Of a stretch of 64,000 nt of DNA, positions 36,102 to 44,362 are shown one piece after another. Numbering within the stretch: position 1 is the stretch's first letter; every line of letters starts with the position of its first letter. The notes below the pieces were generated by a model. It searched no databases. It saw only the letters and a program-made list of their open reading frames with translations, and had not been told where the DNA came from. The stretch covers positions 1,922,001-1,986,000 of the forward strand of contig NZ_CP017689.1 of NCBI RefSeq assembly GCF_001831495.1, written 5' to 3'. The translations under genes were made by a program, and so were the position numbers. The stretch comes from Thalassotalea crassostreae. Lineage in GTDB: Bacteria; Pseudomonadota; Gammaproteobacteria; Enterobacterales; Alteromonadaceae.

Positions 36102-36779
36102 CTATAGCACTCCACCTAATTCTAAAAACTGCTCCCTAGATATGGCTGTGAACTTTACTCTGTTTGCAGAAGAAATTGGCATTGTTGGATTATTGTTGCG
36201 GTCAAACATTTGAATTGGACATAGACCGATAATATTCCAGCCACCAGGCGATTGAGCGGGATATACTGCGGTTTGGCGATCTGCTATTGCAACTGCTCCC
36301 TTAGGAACCTTTAATCGAGGTGATGCTAATCGAGGCATTGCGATACGCTCGTCAACTTCTCCTAAATAAGCAAAACCTGGGGCAAAACCTATGGCATAGA
36401 CTCGATATTCGGTTTGTTGATGGATATCAATGACTTGTTCTACCGATAACCCTGATTTTTCAGCGATTAGCGCTAAATCTTGCCCTGATTCTTCAGAATA
36501 ATAGACTGGCAGGGTAATTAACTCCCCTTCTTTAATTGAGGTATCTGACAGTGATAACAACACTTCTTTAATGGCTGTTTTTGCCGCAAAAGGATCTATC
36601 AATAATGGATCGTATATCACTAATAAAGACGCATAGGATGGTATTAAATCAATAAGCTTTTCAGCCAATGTCATTTTTAATTGAGTAGCACATACTTGTA
36701 TCTGTGCTGAAGTCTCTGTAGATACGGAATCAGCAAAGTAAATGATGTAAGAGTTTTCCCCTGCGATCGATATCTTCAT
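36102..36779 (-). CDS. pxpB: 5-oxoprolinase subunit B
   Basis: 225 residues, YbgJ/KipI family. The cyclophilin-like core shows YRVYAIGFAPGFAYLG, MPRLASPRLKVPKGAVAIA and SPGGWNIIGLCP. Works with PxpC and PxpA to open the 5-oxoproline ring with ATP. Immediately follows pxpA (start codon abuts its stop). Confidence 0.95.
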   Translation of the reverse strand: MKISIAGENSYIIYFADSVSTETSAQIQVCATQLKMTLAEKLIDLIPSYASLLVIYDPLLIDPFAAKTAIKEVLLSLSDTSIKEGELITLPVYYSEESGQDLALIAEKSGLSVEQVIDIHQQTEYRVYAIGFAPGFAYLGEVDERIAMPRLASPRLKVPKGAVAIADRQTAVYPAQSPGGWNIIGLCPIQMFDRNNNPTMPISSANRVKFTAISREQFLELGGVL

Positions 36780-37511
36780 TTAAGAGATGCACTCTCTAAT
36801 CGCTTCAATGGCATTCACGCCTTCGATATTATCACCGTGAACGCACAAAGTATCAGCAATAATCTCCATTGTATTGCCGCTAACAGTAGTAACCGTACCA
36901 CTTTCTTTTAACTGTTTTACTTGCGCGAGCATTTTCTCCTTGCTTAGCACTGCTCCCGTTTTATTTCTTGATAGCAGTTTGCCATTGTCGTCATAACAAC
37001 GATCGGCAAATGCTTCGAACCAAAGTTCAATGCCAACTTCATTTGCTTCTGCAGTATGTTTTTTGTGCTCTGGTGTTGCTTGTAACATTAATACGACATC
37101 TTGATGAAAACTTGCAACCGCTGACATAATCGCTAGCCTAACGTCTTGCTTTGCCATCATGTCGTTATAAAGCGCACCATGAGGTTTTACATAGTTAACG
37201 CTAAGTCCTTGTGTTGCTGCCATGCCACTAATTGCCGACAATTGATAATGAATCATGGCTCTTATTTCTTCAGTTGAACAATTCATGCTACGACGACCAA
37301 AACCGACAATATCCGGATACCCAGGATGAGCGCCAACCATTACGTTATGTTTTTTAGCTAAAGTTAATGTATTCTGAAGAACTAGCGGGTCACCAGCATG
37401 AAAACCGCAGGCAATGTTCGCTTGATCAATATGAGGCATTACTTGTTCATCTAGGCCCATCGTCCAAGAGCCGAAACTTTCGCCAAGATCACAATTTAGT
37501 AGCAATGACAT
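36780..37511 (-). CDS. pxpA: 5-oxoprolinase subunit A
   Basis: 243 residues, LamB/YcsF family (E. coli YbgL). N-terminal LLNCDLGESFGSW and the ANIACGFHAGDP metal-binding motif, VGAHPGYPD and VKPHGALYNDM are all present. This subunit carries the ring-opening site. In E. coli pxpBCA form a housekeeping unit; here the order is A-B-C between the two D-glutamate-cyclase domains. Confidence 0.96.
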   Translation of the reverse strand: MSLLLNCDLGESFGSWTMGLDEQVMPHIDQANIACGFHAGDPLVLQNTLTLAKKHNVMVGAHPGYPDIVGFGRRSMNCSTEEIRAMIHYQLSAISGMAATQGLSVNYVKPHGALYNDMMAKQDVRLAIMSAVASFHQDVVLMLQATPEHKKHTAEANEVGIELWFEAFADRCYDDNGKLLSRNKTGAVLSKEKMLAQVKQLKESGTVTTVSGNTMEIIADTLCVHGDNIEGVNAIEAIRECIS

Positions 37512-37578
37512 AATTAATTCTCTCTAATCATCTTTGATTATTATTTTTATATAGTTGTTATAGGCTTTTTTTAGTCTA

Positions 37579-38364
37579 CTATTCTGCTAACGAAGAGTTA
37601 GTTAAATCCGTTACCAACATACAGCCTGGGCTATGGGTTATACAAAAAGGAGGCCTTGCTTGTTCTAGTGCTACTTGCGGTGTTACGCCGCAGGCCCAGA
37701 AAACAGGATGTTCATTTTCTTTTATTGTTACCCGATCACCGAAATCTGGTTTTTCGATATCACTAATACCTATCAACTTTGGATCGCCAAAGTGTATCGG
37801 CGCGCCGTGAACTGAAGGAAAACCGGTACATATTTGTATTGCTCTAATGGTATCTTTTGCGTCAAATGGCCGCATACTCACAACCATTTTGCCTTTAAAA
37901 GGTCCTACCGGTGTACAATCGATATCGGTTCTATACATAGGTACATTAACGCTTTCGCTTATATTTCTAACGTCTAAACCGTCAGCAATTAAGCTTTCTT
38001 CAAATGAAAAAGAACAACCTAATGCAAAAGTGACTAAATCATCTCGCCAATAATCGGTTATATCGTTAACTTCTTCTGTTAATAGCCCATCTTTAAAAAT
38101 TCGATAGCTCGGTATATCAGTTCGTAAATCAAGATCCTCGGCAATCCCTTCGAGAAATGTGTCTCCTGGCGAGTTTGATACTGCAATAAGTGGACAAGGT
38201 TTGTCATTTAACTCGCAGAATTTGAGGAAGTCGTCAGCCCAGTCCTTTGGTAACATCACTAAATTACACTGAACGAAGCCATGACATAAGCCAGAAGTGT
38301 TTTCTTTAAACTTCCCTGCTCTGATTTTTTGTCGAAGCTCTAGAGGCGTGATGTTTTCGTTCAT
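37579..38364 (-). CDS. DUF1445 protein, putative hydro-lyase / D-glutamate cyclase domain
   Basis: 261 residues, full length for the YcsI/DUF1445 family. Marks are the LRQKIRAGKF start, SGLCHGFVQCNLVMLP, TFALGCSFSFEESL, FPSVHGAPIHFGDP and the ending HSPGCMLVTDL. The same domain forms the N-terminal part of DGLUCY. First gene of the seven-gene run, so its upstream region should hold the operon promoter; 67 bases separate it from pxpA. Confidence 0.9.
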   Translation of the reverse strand: MNENITPLELRQKIRAGKFKENTSGLCHGFVQCNLVMLPKDWADDFLKFCELNDKPCPLIAVSNSPGDTFLEGIAEDLDLRTDIPSYRIFKDGLLTEEVNDITDYWRDDLVTFALGCSFSFEESLIADGLDVRNISESVNVPMYRTDIDCTPVGPFKGKMVVSMRPFDAKDTIRAIQICTGFPSVHGAPIHFGDPKLIGISDIEKPDFGDRVTIKENEHPVFWACGVTPQVALEQARPPFCITHSPGCMLVTDLTNSSLAE

Positions 38365-38507
38365 TAACTACCGTTCTTGTTGGTTAAATATGATCGTAGC
38401 TTTATTTTGCGATAATGACAGTGGTTTGTATATGTTATTTAAGAATAAATTTAACTTTTCCAACGAGAACTGTATATTCTGTTAGGGTTGAAAAAGTTTA
38501 AGCCAAT

Positions 38508-38534
38508 AAAAAACCGCATTGAATATGCGGTTTC
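38508..38534 (-). terminator. Terminator after the 45-codon gene
   Basis: AAACCGCAT / ATGCGGTTT with a 5-base loop; on the minus strand it runs into TTTTTTATT. It lies 63 bases after the small gene's stop, and upstream of the D-amino acid operon. Confidence 0.8.
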
Positions 38535-38596
38535 TTGGTATTTTCATGAGCTCGCTCAAAAACTTTGCTGTTGTTGAGCCTTAGCCTTTAATGTTT

Positions 38597-38734
38597 TTAG
38601 TCTTCAAGTACTTCGCGTTGCTCCGCTACTTCGATTCTAATATCAAAGTCTCGTGGCCACCCGCTATTGTCAAAATCAAAACTGTCTGAATTTAATGCCG
38701 AATTTGTTTCGTTTACTTGGTTTTGTTCTTCCAT
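38597..38734 (-). CDS. Small acidic protein, 45 residues
   Basis: Begins MEEQNQVNETNSAL and ends EQREVLED; the middle has the distinctive FDFDNSGWPRDFDIRIEV. Acidic, soluble and without membrane segments. An AGAGAG stretch precedes the ATG and a clear terminator follows, so this looks like a complete small transcription unit rather than chance. Family not recognised. It sits between the antiporter gene and the D-amino acid operon on the same strand. Confidence 0.6.
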   Translation of the reverse strand: MEEQNQVNETNSALNSDSFDFDNSGWPRDFDIRIEVAEQREVLED

Positions 38735-38911
38735 TATTTTTCTCTCTTTCTTGTTCGTTTGTAATATTATTACGTGGTTTTAAACGAAATAGCAAGATAA
38801 AGATGCTCTTTAACGTCTTTATGTAGTTTTATTACAACATTTAAACGGTAAAAGTTTGGTATTAGATTTGGTTTTTCAAAGGTTTAGCTAACGCTAAGAT
38901 TAAACGCTTAG

Positions 38912-40138
38912 TTAAAGAACTTTTTTATGTTTATTTCCGTAGCGATTCGCTAAAGGTTGGGCACTGAGGCCATGAGCGATAATACTTAATACTACGGTGA
39001 CCATAACAACAGCATACACCGTCTCAAATCCCTCTATTGTTCCTATTTCCTTGGTAACGATCAACGCATAAAGAATAGATGCGATCCCCCTTGGTCCAAA
39101 CCAAGCTATGAATCCCATGGTAGATATATCAATTCTTACTCCATTTACTTTAACTCCTAATAAACAGAACATAGCAGGAATCATGCGAATTAAGGTTAAG
39201 CTAAGTATTGCATACACACATACTTCGAAAGTGACATAGTCATAAAGTGCTGGAATAAACGCAACGCCGAAGACGAAGAAACTAATTAATACTAATAACT
39301 CCCCCTCGCTTTCTGCAAAGTCCTCTATGTGTTCACGAGTTTTACTACTCGTATTGCCGGCGTATAAACCAGCGAAAAAAGCGGCGATAAAACCGTTACC
39401 ACCAATTGCTTCAGCTAAATAGAAAGCAATAATCGCCAGTGCTATTGGAATTAAGTTTTGGTAGTTTTCAGTCATCCAACTCTTGTTTACGCTAAGTAGA
39501 GAAAGTTTTGCGCCAGCATAGCCAATACCAGCACCAACTAAAGCACCAAAACCAACTTGTTTGATGACAAAACCAATCCAACTGGTATCCGCAGCGTTTG
39601 TTAAGCCACTTGTGATCATTGCAACGACCGTGATTACCACTGGAAAAACAATACCGTCATTGAGGCCGCTTTCTACATTAATAGTCGAACGTATGGTCTT
39701 AGGAACTTGTGTATCAGTAACAACAGCTTTACCTAGCGCAGCGTCTGTTGGTGCTAATAATAAAGCTAATAGTAATAAATGAAGTGTGGGTTCAGTTGGA
39801 AATATAAATTGCGCTACTATAGTTCCAAAAACGATCATTAGTGGCAGGCCTAATAGTAATAATCGTGTAGGTAACTGCCAAGATTGTCGTAATAGTTTTA
39901 AATCTAATAACGCTGCATCGCTAAATAATACTAATACCAGCGCTATTTCAGCGATTAGTGTGACAAATTCAGCGTCTATATTTACATCACTGACATCGAG
40001 TCCTAACGGAGAAATTAACAACCCAAGGCCGGTGAATACCATTGGGCCAGAAATATTAAAGTTAGCTAACGCTTTTGAGATATAGCCATAGAACAACACG
40101 ACAAGTGCAATGGTTAAAATCACAATATGTTCAGACAT
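38912..40138 (-). CDS. Cation:proton antiporter (CPA1 / NhaP type)
   Basis: 408 residues with about twelve hydrophobic helices. ALLLAPTDAALGKAVV carries the PTD motif and INVESGLNDGIVFP the ND motif (Asn-Asp) that forms the ion site of electroneutral Na+(K+)/H+ exchangers; WFGPRGIASILYALI is the conserved late helix. The start at 40138 (ATG, GGA six bases upstream) is preferred over a TTG two codons earlier. Exact ion unknown. Single gene. Confidence 0.9.
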   Translation of the reverse strand: MSEHIVILTIALVVLFYGYISKALANFNISGPMVFTGLGLLISPLGLDVSDVNIDAEFVTLIAEIALVLVLFSDAALLDLKLLRQSWQLPTRLLLLGLPLMIVFGTIVAQFIFPTEPTLHLLLLALLLAPTDAALGKAVVTDTQVPKTIRSTINVESGLNDGIVFPVVITVVAMITSGLTNAADTSWIGFVIKQVGFGALVGAGIGYAGAKLSLLSVNKSWMTENYQNLIPIALAIIAFYLAEAIGGNGFIAAFFAGLYAGNTSSKTREHIEDFAESEGELLVLISFFVFGVAFIPALYDYVTFEVCVYAILSLTLIRMIPAMFCLLGVKVNGVRIDISTMGFIAWFGPRGIASILYALIVTKEIGTIEGFETVYAVVMVTVVLSIIAHGLSAQPLANRYGNKHKKVL

Positions 40139-40313
40139 AAACAATCCGCAGTGAATAATATTTATTATTAGATAATAAAAAGACTAACAAGCTATTTAGC
40201 AATAGTCCAAATTATAGAGCGGATTAAAAACTAAAAAGTGAGTTAAGCAATTGACCTATAAAGGTATGAGTTGGCTACAAACCCAGATATAAATTAAACT
40301 CTAGGACCGAAAA

Positions 40314-40339
40314 AAGCGCCAACCTTTCGGTTAGCGCTT
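40314..40339 (-). terminator. Terminator A, copy 1 of the array
   Basis: AAGCGCTAACC / GGTTGGCGCTT stem with GAAA loop on the minus strand. The same hairpin recurs at 40594-40619, 40872-40899 and 40988-41015. Confidence 0.7.
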
Positions 40340-40374
40340 GCTCTTTATATGGCGGTAAGCTACAGGGATGTGGT

Positions 40375-40511
40375 GAATATCGAAAATGCAGGAGCGTTTT
40401 TCGATAAACTTCAAGGATGAAATTATGTGGTTTTCACATGGATGTGATAAAAACCAGGAGATATCGAACCGCTAAAAAGCAAAAACCCAGCCGAGGCTGG
40501 GTTTTCTGTAT
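40375..40511. repeat. Hairpin-rich element B, copy 1
   Basis: Nearly identical to 31737-31870. The hairpin arms TATCGAAAA / TTTTCGATA are preserved while two loop bases differ from copy 0. Terminator AAAACCCAGC / GCTGGGTTTT at 40482-40505. Confidence 0.8.
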
Positions 40512-40512
40512 A

Positions 40513-40565
40513 TGGAGTTGAGATAGGGATTAGAACCCTTTAGGTATGAGTTGGCTACAAACCCA
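40513..40565 (-). pseudogene. tRNA-Ser 3' fragment
   Basis: From the CCA end through the acceptor strand and T arm (GGTTCTAATCC, one base off the T loop) to the variable arm. It has two acceptor changes (GGAGTTG for GGCGGTG) and no anticodon half, so it cannot form a tRNA. Confidence 0.75.
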
Positions 40566-40654
40566 GATATAAATTAAACTCTAGGACCGAAAAAAGCGCC
40601 AACCTTTCGGTTAGCGCTTTCTCTTTATATGGCGGTAAGCTACAGGGATGTGGT

Positions 40655-40791
40655 GAATATCGAAAATGCAGGAGCGTTTTTCGATAAACTTCAAGGATGA
40701 AGTTATGTGGTTTTCACATGGATGTGATAAAAACCAGGAGATATCGAACCGCTAAAAAGCAAAAAACCAGCCGAGGCTGGGTTTTCTGTAT
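40655..40791. repeat. Hairpin-rich element B, copy 2
   Basis: Exact 280-bp shift of copy 1 with single-base differences, including a C to A change in the terminator stem at 40762-40785. Confidence 0.8.
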
Positions 40792-40792
40792 A

Positions 40793-40845
40793 TGGCGGTG
40801 AGATAGGGATTAGAACCCTTTAGGTATGAGTTGGCTACAAACCCA
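40793..40845 (-). pseudogene. tRNA-Ser 3' fragment
   Basis: Acceptor strand identical to the working gene (TCTCACCGCCA), T loop with the same A to T change as the other fragments, then the variable-arm piece. 5' half absent. Confidence 0.75.
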
Positions 40846-40908
40846 GATATAAATTAAACTCTAGAACCGAAAAAGCGCCAACCTTTCGGTTAGCGCTTTC
40901 TCTTTATA

Positions 40909-40961
40909 TGGCGGTGAGATAGGGATTAGAACCCTTTAGGTATGAGTTGGCTACAAACCCA
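40909..40961 (-). pseudogene. tRNA-Ser 3' fragment
   Basis: Same content as 40793-40845, shifted by 116 bp and without element B between. Confidence 0.75.
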
Positions 40962-40987
40962 GATATAAATTAAACTCTAGAACCGAA

Positions 40988-41015
40988 AAAGCGCCAACCT
41001 TTCGGTTAGCGCTTT
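40988..41015 (-). terminator. Terminator of tRNA-Ser copy 2
   Basis: AAAGCGCTAACC / GGTTGGCGCTTT with GAAA tetraloop and a following T run on the minus strand, nine bases after the tRNA CCA end. Confidence 0.88.
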
Positions 41016-41024
41016 CTCTTTATA

Positions 41025-41115
41025 TGGCGGTGAGATAGGGATTTGAACCCTAGATGGGCTACAAACCCATGCCGGTTTTCAAGACCGGTGCTTTCGACCA
41101 CTCAGCCATCTCACC
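41025..41115 (-). tRNA. serT: tRNA-Ser (anticodon UGA), copy 2
   Basis: 91 nt with encoded CCA. Same acceptor, D and anticodon arms as copy 1; variable arm ATGGGTTTGTAGCCCAT and T arm AGGGTTCAAATCCCT differ by compensating pairs. E. coli serT (same anticodon) also lies near yccA and tusE, so this is the syntenic copy. Confidence 0.97.
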
Positions 41116-41292
41116 TGAATGTGCTGCGAATATTAAGGACTCTTTATAGGCTTGTAAAGTATTAATTTCATTTTTTAGTTTGTTTGCAAAAAAAATAAAC
41201 AGTTCGCATAATTTTTCTGCTATTTCATATCAGTTTTGCTTGTGCCATAGTTGTTTTATAAGTTTAAACGTTTAATGATAGTGAGAATAAAC

Positions 41293-41877
41293 ATGACCTT
41301 ACCTAATTGTCGATGTCCTTGGCTTGATGAAACAAAGCCTGATTATATTGATTACCATGATAAAGAATGGGGTGTCCCTGTTCGCGACGATAAAACGATG
41401 TTTGAATTTCTCATGCTTGAATCTGCCCAAGCCGGTTTAAGTTGGTACACAGTATTAAAGAAAAGAGAAAACTATCGTACTGCATTTGAAGATTTTGACG
41501 TTGAGAAAGTAGCTAAGTTTGATGATGCAAAAATTGAAGAGTTACTGTTAAATCCTGGGATTATTCGAAATAGATTAAAGGTAAAGTCTGCAATCACCAA
41601 TGCTCAACTATTTATAGAGGTACAAAAAGAGTTTGGCAGCTTTTGTAATTACCTATGGGGTTTTGTCGACAATAAACCCATCATTAATGAACTGCATCAA
41701 CTTTCTGACTACCCTGCTACTAGCGGTCTATCTGACATTATAAGTAAAGATTTAAAAAACAGAGGCTTTAAGTTTGTCGGGTCAACTATCGTATATGCGC
41801 ACCTACAAGCCTGCGGTATCATTAATGATCATAGTGTTGATTGTTACAGGCGCTTACAAATAATTGAGCAATATTAG
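41293..41877 (+). CDS. tag: DNA-3-methyladenine glycosylase I
   Basis: Removes 3-methyladenine from alkylated DNA. 194 residues from the ATG at 41293 (E. coli 187); a TTG at 41251 and an ATG at 41275 would add N-terminal residues not found in the family. The zinc snap is visible: Cys near the N-terminus (NCRCPWLD), YHDKEWGVP histidine, and the late HSVDC (H-x-x-x-C). LESAQAGLSWYTVLKKRENYR is the base-binding helix region. Confidence 0.95.
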   Translation: MTLPNCRCPWLDETKPDYIDYHDKEWGVPVRDDKTMFEFLMLESAQAGLSWYTVLKKRENYRTAFEDFDVEKVAKFDDAKIEELLLNPGIIRNRLKVKSAITNAQLFIEVQKEFGSFCNYLWGFVDNKPIINELHQLSDYPATSGLSDIISKDLKNRGFKFVGSTIVYAHLQACGIINDHSVDCYRRLQIIEQY

Positions 41878-42078
41878 CAATTAATACGAGGCTTTTCGTG
41901 GAAAAGTAATTTAAACGATGTCATAATATGTCACGTTTAACTATTTACGTAGCTAAATTTATAGGCTATAAAAGTAAACGTAATGGGAAACGCGCATAAA
42001 AAAGTATTATCGAAATATTGAACTTGTGCAATTCGTCCCCATCTAAACATAAGTAATTAAGTTTTCAGAGGAAATTTT

Positions 42079-42750
42079 ATGCAATCTCAAATGGGTTTTA
42101 CTGCTGCTAGTCAAAGTTCAGCAATTGAAATCAACAAAGTTCTACGCAATACCTACATGTTATTAGGTATGACGCTAGCGTTCAGTGCAGTAACTGCTGG
42201 TGTTTCAATGGCGATGGGACTATCTCATATTGCGGCTCTAGTAATGACCTTAGTGGCCTTCGGTTTATTATTTGTTGTAAACAAAAAAGCAGACCAAGCA
42301 AGCGGTATATACTGGATATTTGCTTTTACTGGTTTAATGGGCGCTTCTCTTGGACCAATGCTTAATGTTTATGCTGGTATGCCAGGTGGTGGTGCATTAA
42401 TTATGCAAGCCCTAGGCGGTACAGCGTTAATTTTCTTCGCTTTATCAGCATACGCACTTACATCTAAGAAAGACTTCTCATTTATGGGTGGGTTCTTAAT
42501 GGTAGGGCTAGTTGTTGCTGTTATCGCAATGATCGCAAACATATTTTTAGCTATCCCTGCACTATCACTAGCAATCAGTGCTGCAGTTATTATGATTATG
42601 TCTGGTTTGATTTTATTTGATACAAGCCGCATTATTCACGGTGGTGAGCGCAACTACATTCGCGCTACAGTATCGTTATACTTAAACATTTATAATATTT
42701 TTGTTCACTTATTACATTTATTAGCTGTTTTATCAGGTAATGATGATTAA
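42079..42750 (+). CDS. yccA: Bax inhibitor-1 family protein YccA
   Basis: 223 residues with seven hydrophobic helices and the family's C-terminal FDTSRIIHGGERNYIRATVSLYLNIYNIF. E. coli YccA is a substrate and modulator of the FtsH protease. AGAGGAAA precedes the ATG. Single gene followed by a strong terminator; next to tag and the tus operon. Confidence 0.95.
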   Translation: MQSQMGFTAASQSSAIEINKVLRNTYMLLGMTLAFSAVTAGVSMAMGLSHIAALVMTLVAFGLLFVVNKKADQASGIYWIFAFTGLMGASLGPMLNVYAGMPGGGALIMQALGGTALIFFALSAYALTSKKDFSFMGGFLMVGLVVAVIAMIANIFLAIPALSLAISAAVIMIMSGLILFDTSRIIHGGERNYIRATVSLYLNIYNIFVHLLHLLAVLSGNDD

Positions 42751-42775
42751 TAATTGGTAAAAAGTTCGTTATACT

Positions 42776-42804
42776 AAAAAGGCTCCTAATGGAGCCTTTT
42801 TTAA
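42776..42804 (+). terminator. Terminator after yccA
   Basis: AAAAAGGCTCC / GGAGCCTTTTTT stem with a TAAT loop. Confidence 0.92.
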
Positions 42805-42885
42805 TGGTAAATCATAGAGTTATATTTTGAGCCAAACTAAAATTGAACTAAAGCCCTTTTATAAGTAAAGATAAGCGAGAATATC

Positions 42886-43260
42886 TTGAGCAGTTATGCC
42901 CTTGTTGTAACGACAGCACCGACGGAAAATAGAACTAACACTGCATTGCAATATGCTAGTGCATTGGTCGCTGCTGGCCATAGTATAACTGGGATATTTT
43001 TCTATCAAGATGGCGTATTAAATGGTAATCAATATATTCAAACACCGAGTGACGAACAAAACTTACTAACGGCCTGGGCTGAGTTTAGCGCACAAACTAA
43101 CACTGCCCTACACTTGTGTATTACTGCAGCGGAGCGCAGGGGTTTAACGGATAGTAACGACGAGAAATTAAGTCATAATATTCATCAAGCGTTTACTATC
43201 TCAGGCTTAGGTGAACTGGCGGTATTAACGGCAAATGCTGATAAGGTCGTGCAGTTATGA
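42886..43260 (+). CDS. tusD: Sulfur relay protein TusD
   Basis: 124 residues, DsrE-like fold. TusD carries the cysteine that receives sulfur from TusA for 2-thiouridine synthesis in tRNA; here it is in LHLCITAAERRG, matching Cys78 of E. coli. ALQYASALVAAGH, IFFYQDGVLNGNQ and ISGLGELAVL match as well. The start is a TTG; the alignment leaves no ATG option. It overlaps tusC by four bases. Confidence 0.93.
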   Translation: MSSYALVVTTAPTENRTNTALQYASALVAAGHSITGIFFYQDGVLNGNQYIQTPSDEQNLLTAWAEFSAQTNTALHLCITAAERRGLTDSNDEKLSHNIHQAFTISGLGELAVLTANADKVVQL

Positions 43261-43625
43261 GTCATGTTGTTAAACATTATGCGATAGTAAACACACGAGC
43301 GAGTTTTGATGCATTAAGTGCGAAAGAGGCACTTGATGCTGCTTTAATATTGGCCAGTTATGAAATGCAAGTATCGATTTATTTTATGGCTGACGGTGTG
43401 TATCAAACTCAAGATAATCAAAATCCAGAACTTATTTCTATGAAAGACTTTATCGCGACATTTAAAGCGTTAGGATTTTACGATATTGAGGATATCAATG
43501 TTTGCAAACGATCTCTTGAGACTAGAAACCTAGCTCAAGATTTTAGCTTAGAAGACGTAAACGTCTTAGATAAAAATCACTTTACAGAAAAACTTAACCA
43601 GGCAGATATCGTACTGACATTTTAA
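43257..43625 (+). CDS. tusC: Sulfur relay protein TusC
   Basis: 122 residues, DsrF-like. AKEALDAALILASYEMQVSI and FMADGVYQ are typical. Forms the TusBCD hexamer with its neighbours. Overlaps tusD by four bases and is three bases from tusB. Confidence 0.92.
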   Translation: MSHVVKHYAIVNTRASFDALSAKEALDAALILASYEMQVSIYFMADGVYQTQDNQNPELISMKDFIATFKALGFYDIEDINVCKRSLETRNLAQDFSLEDVNVLDKNHFTEKLNQADIVLTF

Positions 43626-43628
43626 TTT

Positions 43629-43904
43629 ATGGCTACTCTACATTTAATTCGAAGTAATGGCTTTACCTGCAGCAAACTTGATCAGTGCCTTAGTGTATTA
43701 CAGCAACAAGACATCTTGTTGTTGATTGACGATGGCGTGTATAATGTCGCTCATAGTTCGATCGCTACAATAGATAATCAATGGTTTGCACTATCTTCTC
43801 ATATGCAAGCGAGAGGATTATCGTCAACAGCAGAAAATGTGATCGGGTATCAAAAAATGGTTGAACTCACTGAACAGGCGACTAAAGTAATCACATGGCA
43901 ATAA
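43629..43904 (+). CDS. tusB: Sulfur relay protein TusB
   Basis: 91 residues, DsrH-like (E. coli 95). LHLIRSNGF start, [13 protein letters not shown] and RGLSS core. Third subunit of TusBCD. Its last ten bases overlap tusE. Confidence 0.92.
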   Translation: MATLHLIRSNGFTCSKLDQCLSVLQQQDILLLIDDGVYNVAHSSIATIDNQWFALSSHMQARGLSSTAENVIGYQKMVELTEQATKVITWQ

Positions 43905-44227
43905 ACTTTGAAGATAGAAATATCGTTACCGACAAACAAGGTTACTTAACCAATGTTGACGATTGGAGTGAAGCGTTAGCGCCAATTATTGCTGCACAAG
44001 AAAATATTGAGCTTACCGAGAATCATTGGCAAGTCGTCATGTTTGTTCGAAATTTCTATTTAACCTACAAAACATCACCCGCTATCAGAGCGCTTACTAA
44101 GGCTTTAAAAGCAGAATACGGTGAAGAGAAAGCCAACAGTCGATACCTTTATCGTCTATTTCCAAAAGGCCCTGCAAAACAAGCAACTAAAATCGCTGGT
44201 TTACCAAAACCAGCTCGATGCATTTAG
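43895..44227 (+). CDS. tusE: Sulfur relay protein TusE (DsrC family)
   Basis: 110 residues with the DsrC core [17 protein letters not shown] and RALTKALK, and the penultimate cysteine in KPARCI that accepts sulfur from TusD and hands it to MnmA. In E. coli tusE lies apart from tusDCB; here all four are contiguous. No dissimilatory sulfite reductase genes are present, so the tRNA role is preferred. Confidence 0.93.
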   Translation: MAINFEDRNIVTDKQGYLTNVDDWSEALAPIIAAQENIELTENHWQVVMFVRNFYLTYKTSPAIRALTKALKAEYGEEKANSRYLYRLFPKGPAKQATKIAGLPKPARCI

Positions 44228-44362
44228 CATTTTTTAAAAATCCAATAAATTCATAATTTCTAACAATTAAAGTGATGGATTACATCGCTGCATTTCTTCT
44301 GTTTCAGAACAATAGCTGCTATCTTGTATGTCAACGCTTTGTTAATAAAACGCAGGAAGACT

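Larger units (their letters stand above)
40262..41024. repeat. Tandem array of decayed tRNA-Ser 3' parts and terminators
   Basis: Two 280-bp units (starts 40262 and 40542), then two 116-bp units (40822, 40938), ending at an intact tRNA-Ser. Each unit contains a piece matching the variable arm (GGCTACAAACCCA); the copies at 40513-40565, 40793-40845 and 40909-40961 also keep the T arm and acceptor strand down to CCA. All lack the 5' half and anticodon. The common 116-bp part has the terminator seen behind the real tRNA; the 280-bp units add element B. Homogeneity between units implies recent duplication or gene conversion. Confidence 0.88.

Noticed and set aside
40262..41024. CRISPR or iteron array
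   Set aside because: Units of 280 and 116 bp with no unique spacers; content matches tRNA-Ser pieces and terminators.
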